From Rhynchopus euleeides (lineage: Eukaryota > Euglenozoa > Diplonemea > Diplonemida > Diplonemidae), in assembly GCA_963210315.1 (NCBI GenBank), contig OY723268.1:1798001-1862000 (forward strand): a DNA stretch of 64,000 bases, read 5' to 3'. Made by a program: the position numbers and the translations under genes. The notes under the pieces are model-generated. The model was given only the letters and a program-made list of their open reading frames with translations, did not search any database and was not told the origin of the DNA. This document shows positions 40,159 to 49,536 of the stretch, one piece after another (position 1 is the first letter of the stretch; each line of letters starts with the position of its first letter).

Positions 40159-42453
40159 TCAACGAGGCGGGCGCGCTGGTAAAAGTGTAGGTGGCATCGA
40201 CACTGGTGGCAACTCCACGGGGTGTGTGGCCTGCGTCCCTCGCGTGTACGCGTCTGCGCGTTGGTCGTGGGTCGCAACCCAGTGTGGAATAAGTCGTATC
40301 TGCTGGCGGCGCGCTGTTGTGTATATCTCCTGCAGCAGGAGGTTGCCTCGGTAGTTGGCGCAGTGGCCCTTCCGGAGCGCGAACACCAGGCCGAGGTTGT
40401 CTATGTGGCAGGTTACGCTTGCCTCCCTCACACGCTGCATCATGCGCACCCCCTGCCACACTGCATACGCTTCCTTCAGGAAGATGTTCGTGTCCGCGTC
40501 GCTCCCTTCGAACGCCCCTTGGGACACTGACTCCCCTCCCGGCAGCACGAGCACCGCCGCCCACGCCGTGGATGACGCGTCTGTCCAGAGCTCAATGGTC
40601 GGTGGCGGGTTCTGCGGCGTATACCACTCGTTGTCCTCGATGAGGCGTGCCCGCGCCACTGTCTCCGCCTGCACCGACGGAGGTACTGCGACCCTGGAGT
40701 CCCATCGGGCGTTGTTTGAGTGCGTCTGCTTCGCGATGCGCCGCACGAAGGACAACACGGCTGGCATGTAACACATCGGTGTCCGCATCACATACGACTG
40801 CCAGACGAAAGACCCGAATACTCTGAACGCCCTGCGTGGTGTCGTGTGGCCGTTGACGACTTCCTTGTACTCTTCCCGTCCGAGGACTTTTTGCACCCAG
40901 GCCGTGTCCATGTGGAAACGGTGTCGCGTCAGGTCGAAGTGGATCCCGAACACTGTGAAGTCCTGCAGCGGCACGCCGTGTTGTGTGTCGTCGAAGTTCA
41001 GGGCGGCCCCCACCTTCTCGCAGCGGCTGATGAAGTCGGCGTACCTCGCCTGTGCCTCTGGTAGGGAGTCTCCGACAGCGATGAAGTTGTCAATCCAGAC
41101 TATTCCGTGCTCTGGCGGGAGCAGCACGCGTGCGCTGCGGTTCGCGATTGCCGGGGAATGTGACCACCCCATGCACATGACAGTCAGGAAGGTCTTCACG
41201 AATGTCTTTCTCTCCCCGCCTAGGCGCACTTCGAAATAGCGTTGGATCTCCTTGTGTACGGGGAACTGGTAGAACCAGCTGCGTGCATCTGCCATCACCA
41301 CCCAGCTCGCCGCGGCCACTCGCTGTGTCACCTCCGTGATGTCCTGCAAACGCATGTCCGGTGGGCGTGTCATCAGTGCATTTAGCCGCCTTGCGTCGAC
41401 GATGAAACGTTGGCCCCCAGACTTCTTGGACACGGTGAACGCTGGCAGCGTGAGGTACGGGTGTGCATCCGCCTCCGTCAGGACGCCATACTCAACCAAG
41501 GTGTCCAGGTGGTGCAACATGTGGCGTGATACCTTCCTCCCCGTTTTACGTAGTTCTTGGCGGGCCTCGGGAAGCAGTGCGTCAGCGAAAGCGGCTGGCT
41601 TGGTGATGAGGTCCAAGACCCCCGTCAGTTCACCCTCGCTGTCCAACCGTCGCAGTTCCTTGAGATTGAGGCGCGAGGTGCAGATCTCCGCGATGTAGTC
41701 CTCTTCCTCCGACAGCTCCGTCTTCGCGTTGGCTGGCCGTATCACCTTCCCCCCCGTGCACACACCCAAGTCCTCCCCGTAGAGGTCCTCGACACCCGGA
41801 CCGTACGACTCTGCGCTATCCACCTCGCTCCACGCTTCCTCATCACTGGGTGGTGGGTCGGACGCGGCTTCGTCGGGTGTGGCATCTTCGTAGTAGCGGC
41901 GCGCTGCGAACAGCCTCGTGGTCCCCGGGAAGTGGGTTGCTGTCAGGGGTTTTGGCTGTGTGCGCGTCGTCCCCCCTTGCTGTCGTTTTTTCTTCACCAC
42001 TCGATCTTCGCCGACACCTGTGCTGTCTCGCGCGCGTGTGCGTTTTCCGCCGCTGATACGTAACGCATCACACCGTCGACCGTCGCGTGTCTCGAGAGGA
42101 GGCGCACCTCCTCCAGTGGAACGTTCTTTCGCGCAAGCTGTGTGAGTGCCCCCCTCCGCAGAGAGTGTGCCGTGAGCCCCCTCCGTGCCCGCTTGACGGC
42201 TTTTACCACGGTCCGGTAGGTGACGTCCGCCGGGAACAGTCTCGTCTCTCCTGCTCTGCGCGCCCTGCGGAGGCGGTGTCGGAGGATACGGTGTAGGTCC
42301 TTCGGCAGGGAGATCCCTGTGATGTGACCCATGTGGAAGGGGTCCGCCTTCGACTGGGTCCAGCGCACGTATATCGGCTCGCTGCGCTTTTCCGCTGTGA
42401 CGTCCTTCACATACAAGCGCAGTGCGTCCGAGGCCCTTGCCGCACCCCCCCAC
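40159..42453 (-). CDS. Reverse transcriptase / RNase H of element 2
   Basis: Same layout as in element 1: FTVSKKSGGQRFIVDAR, VVMADARSWFYQFP, MCMGWSHSPAIANRSAR, then the WIDN catalytic box, then RNase H (LWTDASSTAWAA, CHIDNLGLVFALR). The N-terminal part overlaps the recombinase region in another frame, as in element 1; the true start is not determined. By eye about 55-60% identical to the element-1 protein in the RT core. Confidence 0.82.
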   Translation of the reverse strand: MGGCGKGLGRTALVCEGRHSGKAQRADIRALDPVEGGPLPHGSHHRDLPAEGPTPYPPTPPPQGAQSRRDETVPGGRHLPDRGKSRQAGTEGAHGTLSAEGGTHTACAKERSTGGGAPPLETRDGRRCDALRISGGKRTRARDSTGVGEDRVVKKKRQQGGTTRTQPKPLTATHFPGTTRLFAARRYYEDATPDEAASDPPPSDEEAWSEVDSAESYGPGVEDLYGEDLGVCTGGKVIRPANAKTELSEEEDYIAEICTSRLNLKELRRLDSEGELTGVLDLITKPAAFADALLPEARQELRKTGRKVSRHMLHHLDTLVEYGVLTEADAHPYLTLPAFTVSKKSGGQRFIVDARRLNALMTRPPDMRLQDITEVTQRVAAASWVVMADARSWFYQFPVHKEIQRYFEVRLGGERKTFVKTFLTVMCMGWSHSPAIANRSARVLLPPEHGIVWIDNFIAVGDSLPEAQARYADFISRCEKVGAALNFDDTQHGVPLQDFTVFGIHFDLTRHRFHMDTAWVQKVLGREEYKEVVNGHTTPRRAFRVFGSFVWQSYVMRTPMCYMPAVLSFVRRIAKQTHSNNARWDSRVAVPPSVQAETVARARLIEDNEWYTPQNPPPTIELWTDASSTAWAAVLVLPGGESVSQGAFEGSDADTNIFLKEAYAVWQGVRMMQRVREASVTCHIDNLGLVFALRKGHCANYRGNLLLQEIYTTARRQQIRLIPHWVATHDQRADAYTRGTQATHPVELPPVSMPPTLLPARPPR

Positions 42454-42958
42454 ATGATGCCGAGCAGCAGTTTCACGAGGGGACGTGGCTCCTTCGCTAG
42501 CGCCTCCCGGATGTTGTGTGGGCTGTTGCTGGTTCTGCTTGCTTCAGTGGTCGTAGTGCTCCTCCCCGTTTCAGCGCCCGCCTGTAGTCCGCCACAATTT
42601 GTTTTCCGTCGAGGGGGAACGCTGCGAAGCGTCTGAGTGCTGCTGCAAGGTTGTTGAGGTACTGGAGGGCGGACTGCACTGATAGCCCGTCCTTCCGTTG
42701 CTTCGTGACCCACAGCACCGCCCCTTCGTCGTGTGGCAGTGTTCGCCTCTCCGCTTTCATCCACCCTTCCCGGAACTGCGAGTACCTGTCGTATGTGCGG
42801 CGGAGGGCCCCCCAGTATGTGGGTGCGAGGGCTTGGGCCAGGGTGTGTTGCAGTTCCTGGCGAATGGTGGTTGCTTCCTCCGGGGTCACGCTCGTCTCGG
42901 TCTTGCGGGGGCGTCCTCTTGTTGACGGGGGGGCAGATGGTACTGCCTTCACATACAC
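41994..42958 (-). CDS. Tyrosine recombinase region of element 2
   Basis: The region encodes the same two domains as element 1: YWGALRRTYDRYSQFREGW in the DNA-binding half, and GAARASDALRL, HSLRRGALTQLA and LSRHATVDGVMRYV (catalytic Arg, His-x-x-Arg, Tyr) in the other half. The gene is broken (about one break). It lies between gag and RT, as in element 1. Confidence 0.8.
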
Positions 42959-43015
42959 TACCGCGGCGGGGGGGAGGGTCGTGGCCCGCGGGCGTCCCCT
43001 GCTGGTGTCGGGGAG

Positions 43016-44086
43016 TCACTGTCGCTTGCCTTTCCCCCCCCGTCCTTTGTGATGGCCCTTTCCCGAGTAGGGCGCGGGGCGGTCCTGCGTGTTACGCTCC
43101 TGCAGGAACCGCTCCTGAAACGCGGCCCGCCTCTCCTGTGTGTCGTCCTGCGTGGCCCGCCCCTCCCGGAGTAGGCGCCCGTGTGTCACCGCATCGTACT
43201 TCGCTGGGTCCATAATCTTCGCCTTTGCCAGGTAGAGGCGGGCGCCCGCGCGCCCCTTCAGGAGAAAGTGCGAGTTCATAACGACGATTGTCTTGTGGAG
43301 GGCCTCGGTAAAGCGATCCGGATCATCGTCGTCGCGGATCAGTCCCATTGTCTGAAACAGAGCGTCGAAGGCCTGGATGAGCTGGTGTTGCCAGTCTGGT
43401 GAGCTCGGGGCATCGCTGAGCTCCGCCTGTCGGAAAACCCGGGATACCTCAGCTTTCACCAACCTGCGTCCGGGGACAGTGGCGATCGACGATCCCCAGG
43501 TCGACACGATGTGGGCGGAGAAATCGGCGGGCAGCTCGGCCTCCGTCCGCTGCAGCGCCTTCTGCAGGGTGGCGATCTGCTTCGCCTGCGTCTCCACGGT
43601 CTTCTTCAGCTCCTTCTGTTCCTTCTCCAGCCGGCCTGTCAATTTCAGCAGGTACTCCAGCGAGTTCGCCACGCGGAGATCGGTGTTCGAGTCGGCGGGG
43701 TGGTGTGCGTCCCTGTGCTGGAGGCCCGTGCCACTCTGGCTGTCCGCCTCGCTGTACTCCCCGTCCTCGCCTAGCTCGCCCGTCGCTGCTGCCAGGTCCG
43801 CCGCGGTCTCCTCGTCGACTGCCTGCCGGACCCATGCGCACTCGGGGCACACCCAGCCCCTGTCCCCTGCGCCCTCGAGCCATTCGGGGACGACGTGCGC
43901 CGGGATGTGCTCTCTCAAGCACGTCCTGACCGTGGTCCCACCGCAGTCGTGGCAGCTGAATGCGGTCCTGGCTGTGTGTGTAGTATTGCACGTTTCGAAT
44001 ATGCACTCGGGGCGACGCTCTGCTGGCTCGTTGTCGGGGTGGGCGGGGTCGGGAACCTTCAGGGTGTCCCAATCCAGAGTGGCCAT
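43016..44086 (-). CDS. Gag-like protein of element 2
   Basis: 356 aa from the ATG preceding ATLDWDTLKVPDP. Cys/His cluster (CIFETCNTTH, SCHDCGGTTVRTC, WVCPECAW) at about residues 25-90, then a coiled coil (LTGRLEKEQKELKKTVETQAK...LQKALQRTE), a helical domain and a basic GKGHHKGRGGKGK tail. The order and motifs match the element-1 gag-like protein. Confidence 0.72.
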   Translation of the reverse strand: MATLDWDTLKVPDPAHPDNEPAERRPECIFETCNTTHTARTAFSCHDCGGTTVRTCLREHIPAHVVPEWLEGAGDRGWVCPECAWVRQAVDEETAADLAAATGELGEDGEYSEADSQSGTGLQHRDAHHPADSNTDLRVANSLEYLLKLTGRLEKEQKELKKTVETQAKQIATLQKALQRTEAELPADFSAHIVSTWGSSIATVPGRRLVKAEVSRVFRQAELSDAPSSPDWQHQLIQAFDALFQTMGLIRDDDDPDRFTEALHKTIVVMNSHFLLKGRAGARLYLAKAKIMDPAKYDAVTHGRLLREGRATQDDTQERRAAFQERFLQERNTQDRPAPYSGKGHHKGRGGKGKRQ

Positions 44087-44094
44087 CTTCTCTG

Positions 44095-44325
44095 TTACGC
44101 AGCTCGGCGTAGTTACTGTTCCTCTCCTATTCACGCAGCTCGGCGTAGTTTCTGTTCCTCTCCTATTCACGCAGCTCGGCGTAGTTTCTGTTTCTCTCCT
44201 ATACACGCAGCTCGGCGTAGTTTCTGTTCCTCTCCTATACACGCAGCTCGGCGTACTCCCTCAGCCCGTTCTGTTCCTCTCCTATACACGCAGCTCGGCG
44301 TACTCTGTCCGCTTCTGTCACTCTT
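44095..44325 (-). repeat. Minisatellite leader of element 2
   Basis: About six units of roughly 37 bp containing CACGCAGCTCGGCGTA and TCTGTTCCTCTCCTAT. Sequence unrelated to the element-1 minisatellite, but in the same position between A1 and gag. The units keep a reading frame in register with gag for some length, probably by chance. Confidence 0.85.
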
Positions 44326-44349
44326 GCTCCCCTCTTGATTCTCTCGCCT

Positions 44350-44495
44350 GCTTGATAGTTTGATGCGTTGACGCTTCTACACACAAAACCCTGAACTGAT
44401 CACACCCTGAGCCTGATGAAGGGTGGGGTTAGTGTATAGAGCACGTTTGGTTGCAGCTGTGGTGGGGCGCTTTCCGCTCACACGAGTGTGCTTAA
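44350..44495 (-). repeat. A1 half of split direct repeat (element 2)
   Basis: On the minus strand it begins TTAAGCACACTCGTGTGAGC and ends in GTGTAGAAGCGTCAACGCAT. It matches A2 of the same element at 39925-40047. Confidence 0.85.
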
Positions 44496-44496
44496 A

Positions 44497-44675
44497 AAAA
44501 AAAATTTGGCCAAAAAAAAAATTTTTTTTCGCCTGGCTCAACAGAATCTGGGGCTCACTGGGGTGCCACACTGAAAAATTTCGGAAAATTTTCGAATTTT
44601 TTTTCAGCCATTTTTGGTTAGCCAGGCCTGGGCCCAGCTGGGCCAGGTAGGCCGAAATTTCGACATGTCGAAAAA
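44497..44675 (+). repeat. TTTCGACATGTCGAAA tandem unit, right part
   Basis: Continuation of the tandem array interrupted by element 2: TTTGGCCAAAAAAAAAATTT, CAACAGAATCTGGGGCTCAC and GGTAGGCCGAAATTTCGACA match 39690-39856 closely. Confidence 0.8.
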
Positions 44676-44681
44676 AAATTT

Positions 44682-44755
44682 CCGGGGGGCTTCGCCCCCC
44701 GGACCCCCCATGTGGGGGGCTCCGCCCCCCACGCCCCCCGCCCCCCCCCCCCCCC
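44682..44755. repeat. Cluster of GC hairpins
   Basis: CCGGGGGGCTTCGCCCCCCG at 44682 forms a 9-bp stem with a 3-nt loop. The next two overlapping hairpins pair GGACCCCCC with GGGGGGCTCC (44701-44723) and TGGGGGGC with GCCCCCCA (44713-44731). A C tract follows. Role unknown. Confidence 0.7.
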
Positions 44756-44761
44756 CACCTC

Positions 44762-45720
44762 CCGGAGAAAATTCAGAAACCCACCCACGGTCAAAGTTGA
44801 AAGGGGGCCGTGACCAGAGGCTATAAACGTTTAAAAGTCTTTCGCAAGCCGAAGTCGTACGACAGACCACGGGAATGACAGAAAACAGCAGACGGGTTTG
44901 ACCCCGCTGCTGCTCCTCGACAGACCCGCAACCAGCGCCAGAGCCAACTGCAAGCGTGACACACATACCGTAGCGTCGAAAAGAGAAGTTATGCACAACG
45001 ACCCGTGTGGTCGAAGTGGCTAACCCTGTGAGACAGAATTGACGCTGGAAAATCCACCATTTTGTGGGCGTCAAGACTGGTGGTGTGGTGGCTGTCCTGT
45101 GTCATCTTGCACTCCTGAGAGCGCAATCTACAGGACAACAGAGGCAACAATGGATGTAGGAAGACAGGAGGGCTGGGTGGGGGCAAGGTCGACGTACACC
45201 CCCCCCCCCTCTCTACTTCAACGCACGACTACAACCCCCCCTCCTCACTTCTACATCTCCCATATATACCCCCACCCCCGTCGTTCAGATCTACCGTACC
45301 CATGAAAATACGGCCGCGGGGTGTGACACCCCCCCCAACTTACCTGTCCTGTAGATTGCGCTCTCAGGAGTGCAAGATGACACAGGACAGCCACCACACC
45401 ACCAGTCTTGACGCCCACAAAATGGTGGATTTTCCAGCGTCAATTCTGTCTCACAGGGTTAGCCACTTCGACCACACGGGTCGTTGTGCATAACTTCTCT
45501 TTTCGACGCTACGGTATGTGTGTCACGCTTGCAGTTGGCTCTGGCGCTGGTTGCGGGTCTGTCGAGGAGCAGCAGCGGGGTCAAACCCGTCTGCTGTTTT
45601 CTGTCATTCCCGTGGTCTGTCGTACGACTTCGGCTTGCGAAAGACTTTTAAACGTTTATAGCCTCTGGTCACGGCCCCCTTTCAACTTTGACCGTGGGTG
45701 GGTTTCTGAATTTTCTGGAA
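44762..45720. mobile_element. Foldback element with ~375-bp inverted arms
   Basis: Arms 44764-45137 and 45346-45718 are inverted copies that look identical, separated by about 208 bp of C-rich spacer with a poly-C tract (45200-45209). Arm ends are AGAAAATTCAGAAACCCACC. Each arm has a frame of about 120 codons without recognised domains, mirrored in the other arm. It may be a foldback transposon, or a divergent gene pair. A collapsed or chimeric assembly cannot be excluded from sequence alone. Confidence 0.7.
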
Positions 45721-46742
45721 AGCACCATGGATTCGAGGGACTGCGTGATTCGGACTTGCAGAACGGAAGGGCTACTGGGAAGGAACTGTACACTTTCTTG
45801 AGGCACGATCATTGGTGACCTAGGACGGAGGCATGCACGCATGTTGACTGGTGAAAAGGGGACACCCTAAGCAAGGCATACAAAGCGGTAGGTAATACCC
45901 GCCTGGGCTCTGTTTACCCCACCGTCAGCAACGCGGCGCCGTTAAAACTCTATAAGGGGAGGTTTGGCATGTCGCACTGTTCGTCGCATTCAGCGGGGGA
46001 GCCAGTGGACGTGTGGAGAGGGGTGTACAGTTCTGAAACAGTAGTCTGGCTCTGAGGGGGCGAATCACGTGTGGGAGTGTGGGAGGGAAGTCCTGAGATG
46101 AAGTGGTGCGATCCTTGGGGGGGCGAAAGTTTCATTTGCCTTTGGTCAAGGCCTTTTCAAACAAATTCGACCACGGAGCCTAGTAGCTGGTCCCTCGAAT
46201 AGCACAAGTCTATGACAGGTCCCGGCACGAGGTTGCCTGCTATCGCAAACCCCCGGGGTCAGCCCGAGGACCCCCCCTTTAGCCCCCAGCTGGGGGAGGG
46301 GTTCAGTACCACTTTTTCGCCCGGCCAAAGGCCCCCCCTGAGTGGGGGGCCTGTGTGCTGACCCCCCCTGCCTGAACCTGAGCACTGCTTAGGGGGGCTC
46401 TGGGGGCCCCCCTGGCCTACGGCTGGGGGGGGGCCTGTGTGTACTGGATAGTTTAGGTGGCATTTGCGATAATGCCACTTTTTTTTCGCGATAATGCCAC
46501 TTTTTCAGTACCACTTTTTTGGCCTGTGCCCCTGTGGCCTGGCCAAAGCCCCCTGGGCCCCCCCTGAGCCCTGGCTTGGGGGGGCCCTGTGGACCCCCTG
46601 GCCTACGGCTGGGGGGGGGGCCTGTGCGTACTGGATAGTTTAGGTGTCATTTGCGATAATGCCACTTTTTTTTCGCGATAATGCCACTTTTTTGGGTGCC
46701 ACTTTTTTCTTCGCGATAATGCCACTTTTTTTTCGCGATAAT
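45721..46742. other. Repeat-bearing spacer
   Basis: No gene recognised. Two tandem copies of a ~95-bp block (46411-46505 and 46596-46693) contain TGGCCTACGGCTGGGGGGG, GTACTGGATAGTTTAGGTG and GCGATAATGCCACTTTTTTT. The last motif repeats again up to 46742 and reappears at 47746-47830 between the two inverted TGGTGCCCC copies. Confidence 0.6.
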
Positions 46743-47077
46743 TGGTGCCCCTGATTTACCCCTTTTTCACTACGCACAAACTACGCAATCTGGGGGGGGG
46801 GTCTCGCTTTTTGGTCCCCCCCCAGTTTTTTTTGGTCCCCCTTTCTGTGTGGCTACTGAGACAGGACTGGAGGCACTGCGCTGACCGAGCAAAAAATTAT
46901 TGCCAGAACTCACTATACACCGTACGAAAGAACGCACGACATGTGGGGCGGGACTCCAGAAACACCTGGGCAAGGTTGCCCCATGCCCAGAAACACCTGA
47001 GAAGGAAGTGAGTTCCAGGAGCCGCGTAGAACACCCTCGAGATTGTGAATGATGATACGATCACAGCCTTCAGGGCG

Positions 47078-47362
47078 ATGCGAGGTGCCACCCTGAAGGT
47101 GGCCCTTGACATCAAGGAGAGCGTCGGCCGAGGGGTCGACGAAAAGCTGAAGAAGGCGCTACTGGCACTGGATCCCGCGGGGTATACGGAGGTCACCGCC
47201 ACACAGGCAACCTCCGCTGACAACGTCCAGGAGACGTTATCCGAGGGGATCACAACGGCACTAGAGATCTGTGTCACGGGATCCAGGCGCCCACTCTCCC
47301 TCGACGGTCTGGGGATTGTTGTTGGGTATGGTGTCGTTTCCTGCAGCTGCAAAAAAGCGTAG
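47078..47362 (+). CDS. Small unknown protein of TGGTGCCCC copy 2
   Basis: 94 aa from the first in-frame ATG (a GTG upstream would add 11 residues). MRGATLKVALDIKESVGRGVDEKLKKALLALDPAGYTEVT... is mostly helical. It ends in VSCSCKKA, the point where the shared 3' part of the family begins. No homology recognised; unrelated to the 247-aa protein of copy 1. Confidence 0.4.
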   Translation: MRGATLKVALDIKESVGRGVDEKLKKALLALDPAGYTEVTATQATSADNVQETLSEGITTALEICVTGSRRPLSLDGLGIVVGYGVVSCSCKKA

Positions 47363-47381
47363 CAACTGTGCTTCCTTCTTC

Positions 47382-47478
47382 CTTAATGATGCGTTGACGC
47401 TTCCACCCGGAGGAGCTGAAGCAGGCACCGCTTAATGATGCGTTGATGCTTCCACCCGACGAGCTGAAGCAGGCACCG
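47382..47478 (+). repeat. Duplicated 48-bp segment carrying the A-B core
   Basis: 47382-47429 and 47431-47478 are near-identical: CTTAATGATGCGTTGACGCT, then TCCACCCG, then GAGCTGAAGCAGGCACCG. Reverse-complemented, the first part is GGTGGAAGCGTCAACGCATC, the recombination core of the VIPER-like elements. Copy 1 of the transposon lacks it. The mirror copy is at 48122-48210. Confidence 0.75.
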
Positions 47479-47745
47479 CGCCAAAGGGCACCCCCAAAGA
47501 GACCTGCAAAGACTGCGTCGAAACCCGCACCGAAGGCTGCCAGCGCTGCAGCACCTGAAGAACCTGCAGCACCTGCAGCACCTGAAGCGCCTGCACCCTC
47601 ACTGACCCCGGAACAGCAAGAACTCCTTGAGTTTGGGGTCCCGGCATAGAGACAGAGAATGGCTGAGTAAATCAAAAAATGAGACCCCCCCCCCCCCTTT
47701 TCACTACGCACAAACTACGCAATATGGGGTCGTCAGGGGCACCAT

Positions 47746-47850
47746 ATAATAATAATGCCACTTTTTTTTCGCGAAAATGCCACTTTTTGAAAAGTGGCAT
47801 TATCGCGAAACTTTCAAAAAAAACAGGGCATTATCGTAAATAACCCTATT
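47746..47850. repeat. Spacer between inverted transposon copies
   Basis: About 105 bp made of AATGCCACTTTTTTTTCGCG and its reverse complement; an inverted pair AAAATGCCACTTTTT and GAAAAGTGGCATT lies at the centre. Confidence 0.6.
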
Positions 47851-48857
47851 GGTGCCCCTGACGACCCCATATTGCGTAGTTTGTGCGTAGTGAAAAGGGG
47901 GGGGGGGTCTCATTTTTTGATTTACTCAGCCATTCTCTGTCTCTATGCCGGGACCCCAAACTCAAGGAGTTCTTGCTGTTCCGGGGTCAGTGAGGGTGCA
48001 GGCGCTTCAGGTGCTGCAGGTGCTGCAGGTTCTTCAGGTGCTGCAGCGCTGGCAGCCTTCGGTGCGGGTTTCGACGCAGTCTTTGCAGGTCTCTTTGGGG
48101 GTGCCCTTTGGCGCGGTGCCTGCTTCAGCTCGTCGGGTGGAAGCATCAACGCATCATTAAGCGGTGCCTGCTTCAGCTCCTCCGGGTGGAAGCGTCAACG
48201 CATCATTAAGGAAGAAGGAAGCACAGTTGCTACGCTTTTTTGCAGCTGCAGGAAACGACACCATACCCAACAACAATCCCCAGACCGTCGAGGGAGAGTG
48301 GGCGCCTGGATCCCGTGACACAGATCTCTAGTGCCGTTGTGATCCCCTCGGATAACGTCTCCTGGACGTTGTCAGCGGAGGTTGCCTGTGTGGCGGTGAC
48401 CTCCGTATACCCCGCGGGATCCAGTGCCAGTAGCGCCTTCTTCAGCTTTTCGTCGACCCCTCGGCCGACGCTCTCCTTGATGTCAAGGGCCACCTTCAGG
48501 GTGGCACCTCGCATCGCCCTGAAGGCTGTGATCGTATCATCATTCACAATCTCGAGGGTGTTCTACGCGGCTCCTGGAACTCACTTCCTTCTCAGGTGTT
48601 TCTGGGCATGGGGCAACCTTGCCCAGGTGTTTCTGGAGTCCCGCCCCACATGTCGTGCGTTCTTTCGTACGGTGTATAGTGAGTTCTGGCAATAATTTTT
48701 TGCTCGGTCAGCGCAGTGCCTCCAGTCCTGTCTCAGTAGCCACACAGAAAGGGGGACCAAAAAAAACTGGGGGGGGACCAAAAAGCGAGACCCCCCCCCC
48801 CCCCCCCAGATTGCGTAGTTTGTGCGTAGTGAAAAAGGGGTAAATCAGGGGCACCAC
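47851..48857 (-). mobile_element. TGGTGCCCC-family transposon, copy 3 (inverted)
   Basis: Near-identical to copy 2 in opposite orientation, including the duplicated 48-bp segment. It has its own clear 5-bp duplication CCTAT on both sides, different from the flank of copy 2. Two separate insertions, rather than one inverted duplication, are therefore favoured. Its right end abuts the MITE at 48859. Confidence 0.82.
48230..48514 (-). CDS. Small unknown protein of TGGTGCCCC copy 3
   Basis: Same 94-aa frame as 47078-47362 in the inverted copy; no difference seen by eye. Function unknown. Confidence 0.4.
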   Translation of the reverse strand: MRGATLKVALDIKESVGRGVDEKLKKALLALDPAGYTEVTATQATSADNVQETLSEGITTALEICVTGSRRPLSLDGLGIVVGYGVVSCSCKKA

Positions 48858-48858
48858 C

Positions 48859-49184
48859 TATACGTAAATATTTTGGAACGTAAATATTATGGAACGTAAA
48901 TATTTTGGAACGCTGGTGGGTTGGCGTTCCAGATTTTTTTCGTTCCATAATATTTACAGGGCTTTCTGCGACTCGGGGACTTGGACCAGGTGATCGGACG
49001 GCGTACAGAGTCCCTGACGGGACCTACTCGTGCACTTTTCGCGCGATTCCTGACGCAAGCCGTCCTCACCACCGAGTCCCGAACTGGCCCTGTAAATATT
49101 TTGGAACGTAAATATTATGGAACGGACCGGCCAAAAATGGGCCCGTTCCATAATATTTACGTTCCATAATATTTACGTATACGG
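48859..49184. mobile_element. AT-rich MITE, copy 2
   Basis: Reverse orientation relative to 38988-39333 and very similar to it in the core (ACTCGGGGACTTGGACCAGG). Its left end is shortened next to the TGGTGCCCC insertion, whose target duplication CCTAT overlaps the MITE end. Confidence 0.8.
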
Positions 49185-49207
49185 TACTTGTATTTTTACT
49201 TGATATA

Positions 49208-49536
49208 CCGTATACGTAAATATTTTGGAACGTAAATATTATGGAACGTAAATATTATGGAACGCTGGTGGGTTGGCGTTCCAGATTTTTTTCGTTCCAT
49301 AATATTTACAGGGCTTTCTGCGACTCGGGGACTTGGACCAGGTGATCGGACGGCATACAGAGTCCCTGACGGGACCTACTCGTGCACTTTTCGTGCGATT
49401 CCTGAGGCAAACCATCCTCACCACCGAGTCCCCAACTGGCCCTGTAAATATTTTGGAACGTAAATATTATGGAACGGACCGGGCAAAAATGGGCCCGTTC
49501 CATAATATTTACGTTCCATAATATTTACGTATACGG
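49208..49536. mobile_element. AT-rich MITE, copy 3
   Basis: Tandem to copy 2 after a 24-bp spacer (TACTTGTATTTTTACTTGAT). Complete CCGTATACGTAAATATT ends on both sides. Slightly more diverged core (GCATACAGAGTCC). Confidence 0.8.

Larger units (their letters stand above)
39857..44495 (-). mobile_element. VIPER-like tyrosine-recombinase retroelement 2
   Basis: A 4.6-kb relative of element 1 in reverse orientation. Parts along its own 5'-3' direction are: A1 (44495-44350), minisatellite (44325-44095), gag-like (44086-43016), recombinase (42958-41994), RT/RNase H (to 40159), then B1 (40123-40047), A2 (to 39925) and B2 (to 39857). The repeat halves are near-identical within the element but differ from element 1, so it is a distinct subfamily. 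It is inserted into a tandem array of TTTCGACATGTCGAAA units that continues on both sides. It looks nearly whole, with about one break. Its match to solo units at 10839 and 37297 indicates recent activity of the subfamily. Confidence 0.85.
46743..47745 (+). mobile_element. TGGTGCCCC-family transposon, copy 2
   Basis: 1.0 kb. The same ends as the 10692 copy, including the direct-oriented CACTACGCACAAACTACGCA module near each end. ATAAT stands immediately left and, one base off, right. It shares the left ~250 bp and right ~445 bp with copy 1 but carries a different, shorter central frame (47078-47362). A 48-bp segment holding the A-B core (GCGTTGACGCTTCCACCC) is tandemly duplicated at 47382-47478. 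Confidence 0.8.

Noticed and set aside
44604-45074. 156-codon minus-strand frame in the foldback arm as a gene
   Set aside because: The same frame is mirrored in the other arm, has no recognised domain, and its end is made of the GC hairpins.
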